64,000 bases of DNA from ZC4RG35 sp041747855 (GTDB lineage: Bacteria > Actinomycetota > Acidimicrobiia > Spongiisociales > ZC4RG35), in the NCBI GenBank assembly GCA_041747855.1, contig JBGTEJ010000060.1, forward strand, positions 12,693 through 76,692, written 5' to 3'. Numbering within the stretch: position 1 is the stretch's first letter; each line of letters starts with the position of its first letter. A program made the position numbers and the translations under genes. Shown in pieces: positions 59,968-64,000 of the stretch. Under the pieces are notes generated by a model. That model searched no databases. It saw only the letters and a program-made list of their open reading frames with translations, and was not told where the DNA came from.

Positions 59968-60782
59968 GCGAGCCCGGTGACATAAGGGGTCGATTCGCCC
60001 AAGGAGTCCTCGACCATTACCTATCGCTGGACCGCGCCGGCGCCAAGTCCTTCACCAAGCGGGCCGCCCAGGAGTCCCTGGCCGTCAGCGTCGGGCACCC
60101 CGACTACCAGGACTTGGACTTGGACGAACGTGCCACCTGTGACTTGTCGATTGCCTTCATCGACATGACCGGATTCACCGCGAGGTCGTTCTGGGAGCCA
60201 CCTGACCGGGTGACGGACCTGGCGGTCGCCGTCCTCACACAGATCGCCCTCATCGTCGAAGAGAGCGGCGGATTCATCCTCGGCCTTCGTGGCGACGGAG
60301 TGATGGCCGGTTGGGGTGGAAGGACAAGCGACCCGCAGGTCGACGTGGCCATGTGCATCGCCGCTTGCGCCGTAGCACTCGACGCCGGCCAGGGTGCCCT
60401 GGAGCAACTGCTGACGATGAGCGGCATCGAGCTGGTCCAACTCAAGGCGGGAGCCGACTTCGGGAGGGTCGACTTCGTGCGTACGGGTACCGACCAGCAG
60501 AGCGAGGTGAACATCGTCGGCCACGCCGCCAACTTCGCTGCCAAGTGCGAGAAGTACGCCTCGTCTTGGGACCTTGTCGTCGGCGAGAGCCTTGGGAACC
60601 ATGTTCTTGATCGGACCTTGGTCACGGCTCACGACAAGTCCCCCAAGCAGTACCAGTATCGGGGTCAACGGCGCTCGTACGCGTTTTACGCCGTCTCCTG
60701 GTCTCGGCTCCTCGCCGAGTCCCTCACAGCGATCGATCAGGTCAGCGGCCGTTCAACAGCCCTGCTTACCCCCGTCTACTAG
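59964..60782 (+). CDS. stand-alone class III nucleotide cyclase (PycC-like)
   Basis: The 272-residue cytosolic protein is a single cyclase homology domain. Metal-binding Asp67 lies in AFIDMTGFTARSF and Asp111 in LGLRGDGVMAGWGG; the C-terminal catalytic helix is VNIVGHAANFAAKCEKYA with Asn190 and Lys194. GADFGRVDFVRTG before it is also typical. This solo architecture, followed by a membrane effector gene, fits PycC, which makes cCMP or cUMP after phage infection. The base specificity cannot be decided by eye. The GTG at 59964 is chosen; RBS is provided by coupling. Confidence 0.75.
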   Translation: MSEPGDIRGRFAQGVLDHYLSLDRAGAKSFTKRAAQESLAVSVGHPDYQDLDLDERATCDLSIAFIDMTGFTARSFWEPPDRVTDLAVAVLTQIALIVEESGGFILGLRGDGVMAGWGGRTSDPQVDVAMCIAACAVALDAGQGALEQLLTMSGIELVQLKAGADFGRVDFVRTGTDQQSEVNIVGHAANFAAKCEKYASSWDLVVGESLGNHVLDRTLVTAHDKSPKQYQYRGQRRSYAFYAVSWSRLLAESLTAIDQVSGRSTALLTPVY

Positions 60783-60791
60783 GGAGTCGTC

Positions 60792-61397
60792 ATGACCCTT
60801 CCAGCACTACTCAGCAAGCTCGGCGCCCGGACACCAAGGTACATCACTGTTCAAGGCAGAGTGCTCGGGCCGGATGGGGTCGTTGGTTCAACTGACGGAT
60901 ACAGCCATCCTCAGCACGGTCCCGTCACGAAAGTGGCCGGCCACACCTTTCACGGAGGCGAGGATCCACAGACCGTCAAGTCGGAGGTCTGGTGGGAGTC
61001 GGATCAGGCGGCCGCAGACGAGGAACGGGCGGACATGGCATGTGCCTTCCCGTCGTTCGCCGAAACCGAAGTGGATGGTCGGTGGGGGTGGTTTGGTCCG
61101 ATCGACACAGGTCGGGGAAGATTCATGGTCGAGATCCTCCACCACCCCGATCGATCCCTCCCGTCGGTTCGAGTCATCCAACCTCGTCGCCTCGGGCGAC
61201 AAGCGGGAAAGCGCATGCGCCAGCCACCGCATCTCTACGAGAGCGGCAGGATCTGTGTGGCCAGCTTGAGCGACTGGCTACCCGATCGGCACAATGCCGT
61301 CACGGTGGTCGCCTGGACAGCGCACTGGCTCGCCGCCTACACGGAATGGTTGATCACTCTTCGCTGGCCGGAACCCGGTGCCGAGAATGCCGCCTGA
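60792..61397 (+). CDS. prokaryotic E2 ubiquitin-conjugating-like protein
   Basis: The 201-residue protein has an E2-like core. PPHLYESGRICVASLSDWLP contains the HPN-like position His147 and the presumed catalytic Cys155 in a G-x-I-C-V context, followed by Trp162. The helix TVVAWTAHWLAAYTEWLITLRW, broken here by residues 171-192, matches the W-L-x2-(Y/H)-E-x-W-x-x-x-x-W pattern of bacterial E2 families. No E1 or JAB peptidase gene is adjacent. GGGAG lies 5 nt before the ATG. It is placed between cyclase and effector, so a role in that system is likely. Confidence 0.7.
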   Translation: MTLPALLSKLGARTPRYITVQGRVLGPDGVVGSTDGYSHPQHGPVTKVAGHTFHGGEDPQTVKSEVWWESDQAAADEERADMACAFPSFAETEVDGRWGWFGPIDTGRGRFMVEILHHPDRSLPSVRVIQPRRLGRQAGKRMRQPPHLYESGRICVASLSDWLPDRHNAVTVVAWTAHWLAAYTEWLITLRWPEPGAENAA

Positions 61398-61950
61398 TCC
61401 GGGGAGCGACGCCGAGGCGCCAGGGTCTGGAGACCGCGGTTCACCTTCGCTTGTCGATGGAGCCGACGGTGACCTTGGAGACGCCCTTCACGCAATCTCG
61501 CATTTCACCAGTCTCATTCATAACGCCGACGCCAAAGCTGGCTTGGGAGCAGCGGCCATTGCCGGACTACTCGCGATCGCCTCCCAGCAGGCCGATTCGA
61601 TAACCACCGCTATGAGTGCAGGCACTGGGCAGGAGCAGGCCGCCCTATCCGTTCTGATCGCATTGGCGATCTCGTTGATCGTGACCGCTGTGGCGACCGG
61701 GTACGCACTCATCCCCCGCACGCCCCTTGGCACCGACGGCGGACGCTTCTCATATCCGACGGTTGCCAGTGCCGACTGGAGGTTCCAACCTGTTGATCGC
61801 ACTCAGGCGACAGCCGAAGCGTGGGCCCAAGCCAAGACCTTGGCCGAGATCGCCAGTCGCAAGTTTGCCGGTGTGAGAGTGGCCCTCCTAGCACTCGGCG
61901 TCACTTTCGCCCTGTGCTGTGCGTGGACGGGACTAGCCGTCGCGATCTGA
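61387..61950 (+). CDS. PycTM-like transmembrane effector
   Basis: The 187-residue protein has a charged N-terminus, then ISHFTSLIHNADAKAGLG with the D-x-K motif common to PycTM effectors, followed by three hydrophobic helices (AAAIAGLLAIAS, VLIALAISLIVTAVATGYAL, VALLALGVTFALCCAWTGLA). ALIPRTPL and SRKFAGVRVALL fit the same family, in which cyclic pyrimidine binding triggers membrane damage and cell death. The ATG at 61387 overlaps the E2 stop; a GTG at 61378 is an alternative. Confidence 0.72.
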   Translation: MPPDPGSDAEAPGSGDRGSPSLVDGADGDLGDALHAISHFTSLIHNADAKAGLGAAAIAGLLAIASQQADSITTAMSAGTGQEQAALSVLIALAISLIVTAVATGYALIPRTPLGTDGGRFSYPTVASADWRFQPVDRTQATAEAWAQAKTLAEIASRKFAGVRVALLALGVTFALCCAWTGLAVAI

Positions 61951-62057
61951 TACCCATGTTCATATGTAGCTTTTGAGCTGACGGCCGAGGAAGATACGTC
62001 CCAGGACGGTTGACCAGCCTGGGTGACCCAGGCCGCTGCGCGAGCCAGGAGGCGTGT

Positions 62058-62657
62058 ATGAGGATCGCAATCCTCGGATGGGGTTCACTGATCTGGTGTT
62101 CTGGCGATCTCGCGATCGAAGGACGCTGGCGTCCAGGTCCGTCCCTTCCGGTCGAGTTCGCCCGGAAGTCGAACGATGACAGGGTGACCCTCGTCCTCTG
62201 GGGAACTCACGTGTCGCCAACGTTCTGGGCACAATCCGCTGTCAGCGAGATCGAGGATGCCTGCGAGAACCTCTGGATCAGGGAAGGAAGGCCGAAGCGC
62301 AGGTCCATCCACTACACGACCGGAGCCGGTCTACAGACGTGGAATGGGCGAGTTCCGGAGCCAGGTAGCGTCGACGCCGCGAGATCGGTGGGCGAATAGC
62401 TCGCCACTGCTCCCGAGCTCGACTGTGCCGTATGGACAGGACTTCCCGCCAAGGACTTCGACGCGGAGACCTCGGACCTCGCTCAGCAAGTTGTGGGGCA
62501 TCTTGAGCGTCTTGAGGAACCAGCGCGTAACCGAGCTAAGGACTACGTTCAGTTGGCTCCGGAGACAGTCCGGACCCCGGTCCGGTCGGCGATCGAAGAC
62601 GCTTTGGGCTGGGTCCCCCGCAGGCTGCCTGCGAATCTGTTCGAGGACTCGCGCTGA
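62058..62657 (+). pseudogene. GGCT-like (gamma-glutamylcyclotransferase-fold) gene stopped by an in-frame amber codon
   Basis: The frame starts MRIAILGWGSLIWCSGDL with AGGAGG 5 nt upstream, and runs to a TAG at 62397-62399. Without any shift it continues LATAPELDCAVWTGLPAKDF to RTPVRSAIEDALGWVPRR and a TGA at 62657, the normal C-terminus of the family. Relatives have W at the stop position (SVGE-W-LA), so TGG has become TAG. The protein would be about 199 residues. The intact family is uncharacterised; the short form probably does not fold. Confidence 0.7.
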
Positions 62658-62816
62658 GATGGAATGCGACGAAGCGTGTTCAGCGTGGGGTCGTTTGCGT
62701 CTCCGGTCACCTCCTTCTCTCTCGACCGGTGCATGTGGGCCCCATGAACGATTGCCCTGCCGCGACGGGAAAGGTCAAGGCAGGGCAGGGGTGCGTGGTC
62801 CTCGGGGAGTTCCTCA
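62658..62816. other. non-coding stretch
   Basis: Nothing recognisable is seen between the amber-stopped gene and the hydrolase fragment. Open frames here lack conserved motifs and are shadows. Confidence 0.5.
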
Positions 62817-62999
62817 GCCCTTGGTGGCGAGGGCCTCCTCGTTGATCAGGTTCACGGCGACAATCGCACCGTGCGCAGCGCGATGGATCGTGTCGGCGAC
62901 CACGTTCGGCTCTGTCATGAAGACTGCGTGGCTTGCCGCCACTTCGGTGATCGTTGCTCCAATTCGCTTGAAGCCTTCAGGTTCCTGGCAGCCATCCAT
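62817..62999 (-). pseudogene. C-terminal fragment of an alpha/beta hydrolase
   Basis: RIGATITEVAASHAVFMTE followed by PNVVADTIHRAA matches the last 45 residues of a family of alpha/beta hydrolases, with the catalytic His in AASHAVF. The upstream part, including the nucleophile, is absent: the preceding 120 bp on this strand encode nothing similar. It is a truncated remnant. Confidence 0.55.
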
Positions 63000-63127
63000 A
63001 GCTTCGGCACCTGGTCGCCTGCGGGGTCGCCGGTCTCCTCTGGACCCTGGTCAGCCCACTGGCATCGAAATAGTGAAACTTTTCCCGATCTAGTGGGAAG
63101 CTGCACGAACAAACAAAGGACTCCGAC

Positions 63128-63865
63128 TCACTCGGGGCGATAGAGATCGAGGATCGCCTCGACGACACCGACCATGTGACCGCGTACGAGGACACCCAGT
63201 TCAAGGTTGTGCCCTCCCATGCCCGCTCCGGTGACGTTGGCGCTTCCGATGTATGCCGAGGTCGAGTCGGTCGTCAGTACCTTCAGGTGCGCCCATGGCG
63301 CGTCGTATCGGAGCCGCGAGACCGAGAAGTAGTGCGGGTCGCCGGACTGCGCGATGGTGGTTTCGAGGTCGTTTAGGGCGTCGTCCGAGTGAGTGGACCG
63401 CGTCGGGAGGAGGATTTCGAGGCGGACGCGCCGCGTCGTGGCAGTAGCCAGCGCATCACCAATGAACGACAGACCGGGCCGGTCGATGAACGGCGCGACG
63501 AGCCGGATCGTCGTCGTCGACTGCACGACGAGTTGGACGAGCGTCTCGCCCGTCGTGCGGCGCAGTCCCGGTGGCAGCGTCGTGCCGGGCGATAGCGAGG
63601 CGACGAGATCCCACGGCTCGGCCACGACCAGGGAGCGGCGACCGAGCACCCAAGCCGCTCCCTCACCACAGGCGACAGCTATCCGGTCGCGGTCACCACC
63701 GAAACGGGCGCGGACCACGTCGACGAGGTCGGGATGTAGGCCGGCGCGCGCCGCTGCGGCGCTATCGGTTCGCGGCGCGACTAGGAGTACGGAGAGCAGG
63801 GCCGCCGCTGCACGCGGGTCGCTAGCCCCGTCGAGGACACCGGCGACGAGTTCCGCATCGTCCAT
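63128..63865 (-). CDS. drmC: DISARM phospholipase D-like protein DrmC
   Basis: The 245-residue protein has one PLD motif, H193-L-K195-x4-D200, in WAHLKVLTTDSTSAYIGSAN and continues VTGAGMGGHNLELGVLV, with APFIDRPGLSFIGDAL before it. This matches DrmC, an accessory component of DISARM. One HKD motif means it probably works as a dimer. The ATG at 63865 is 1 bp after the drmB stop; the frame is open further upstream, but only over the drmB 3' end. Confidence 0.82.
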   Translation of the reverse strand: MDDAELVAGVLDGASDPRAAAALLSVLLVAPRTDSAAAARAGLHPDLVDVVRARFGGDRDRIAVACGEGAAWVLGRRSLVVAEPWDLVASLSPGTTLPPGLRRTTGETLVQLVVQSTTTIRLVAPFIDRPGLSFIGDALATATTRRVRLEILLPTRSTHSDDALNDLETTIAQSGDPHYFSVSRLRYDAPWAHLKVLTTDSTSAYIGSANVTGAGMGGHNLELGVLVRGHMVGVVEAILDLYRPE

Positions 63866-63866
63866 G

Positions 63867-64000
63867 TCACGGGGCTCCCGCGAGGAAACCTTGTCCACCG
63901 AAGAGTTCGGACCTGTCGAGGAATCGGTTGAACCACCGGCAGGAAGGCTCACCCAGATGGAGGCATGCCATGCACGCCCCACCTCCGCTGCGGCACCCGG
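63867..64000 (-). CDS. drmB: C-terminal end of DISARM protein DrmB (DUF1998), partial
   Basis: The minus strand from the right edge reads GCRSGGGACMACLHLGEPSC then RWFNRFLDRSELFGGQGFL and stops at TGA 63869-63867. The pattern C-x2-C-x6-PSC-x3-NRFLDR is the zinc-binding end of DUF1998/DrmB. Only the last 44 codons are in the window; the 5' part lies to the right. It is directly upstream of drmC, as in known DISARM operons. Confidence 0.75.
   Translation of the reverse strand, partial: GCRSGGGACMACLHLGEPSCRWFNRFLDRSELFGGQGFLAGAP

Overview
The window looks like a chromosomal segment of a high-GC actinobacterium, probably of the class Acidimicrobiia or a close relative (inference from gene content and order, not from an rRNA marker). 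Supporting features are the block thrC-rho-rpmE-DUF1385-prfA-prmC-tsaC-glyA followed by a complete F-type ATP synthase operon with atpZ and an atpI-like gene, a nickel superoxide dismutase with its maturation protease, a gamma-alpha fused KorA with KorB, DUF222/HNH genes, and several lipoproteins with Thr/Ser-rich linkers.

Positions 1-23.5 kb are mostly housekeeping: a partial epimerase, pgsA, glpK, pth and rplY (minus strand); pgl and hydrolases; an aldehyde dehydrogenase pair with deoC; an EamA transporter overlapping metG; sodN divergent from a sodX gene fused to an AlkA-type DNA glycosylase; amidase-korA-korB-folD; argG-argH. From 23.5 to 37.5 kb there is a frameshifted hydrolase/adenylate-cyclase gene, the phenylacetyl-CoA epoxidase operon paaABCDE ending in a TetR gene, a DDAH enzyme, an ABC-F ATPase, lipid-binding-fold proteins and two toxin-antitoxin modules. 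From 37.5 to 45.4 kb lies the ATP synthase operon (atpZ-I-B-E-F-H-A-G-D-C, minus strand), preceded by a perfect CRP-like palindrome and a third toxin-antitoxin pair. From 45.4 to 56.9 kb are two genes with LexA-box promoters (DUF222/HNH family) and the translation/rho/thrC block.

From about 56.85 kb to the right edge the content changes to an accessory island. It begins with a broken tRNA gene inside a 31-bp direct repeat, then a protein of unknown function, integrase debris, and an XRE-ImmA/IrrE regulator divergent from a four-gene operon: a 42-residue basic protein, a stand-alone class III nucleotide cyclase, an E2 ubiquitin-conjugating-like protein and a three-helix membrane protein of the PycTM type. 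I read this operon as a Pycsar anti-phage system with an added E2 component; it is the most interesting item in the window. A gene killed by a Trp-to-amber change and a hydrolase fragment follow. The right edge holds drmC and the last 44 codons of drmB, so a DISARM system probably continues beyond the window.

Regulatory sites visible by eye include two LexA boxes on apparently leaderless promoters, a TetR-type palindrome inside the paaA promoter, a palindrome between sodN and sodX, and repeat operators upstream of two vapBC pairs. All functional calls rest on motif recognition without database searches.
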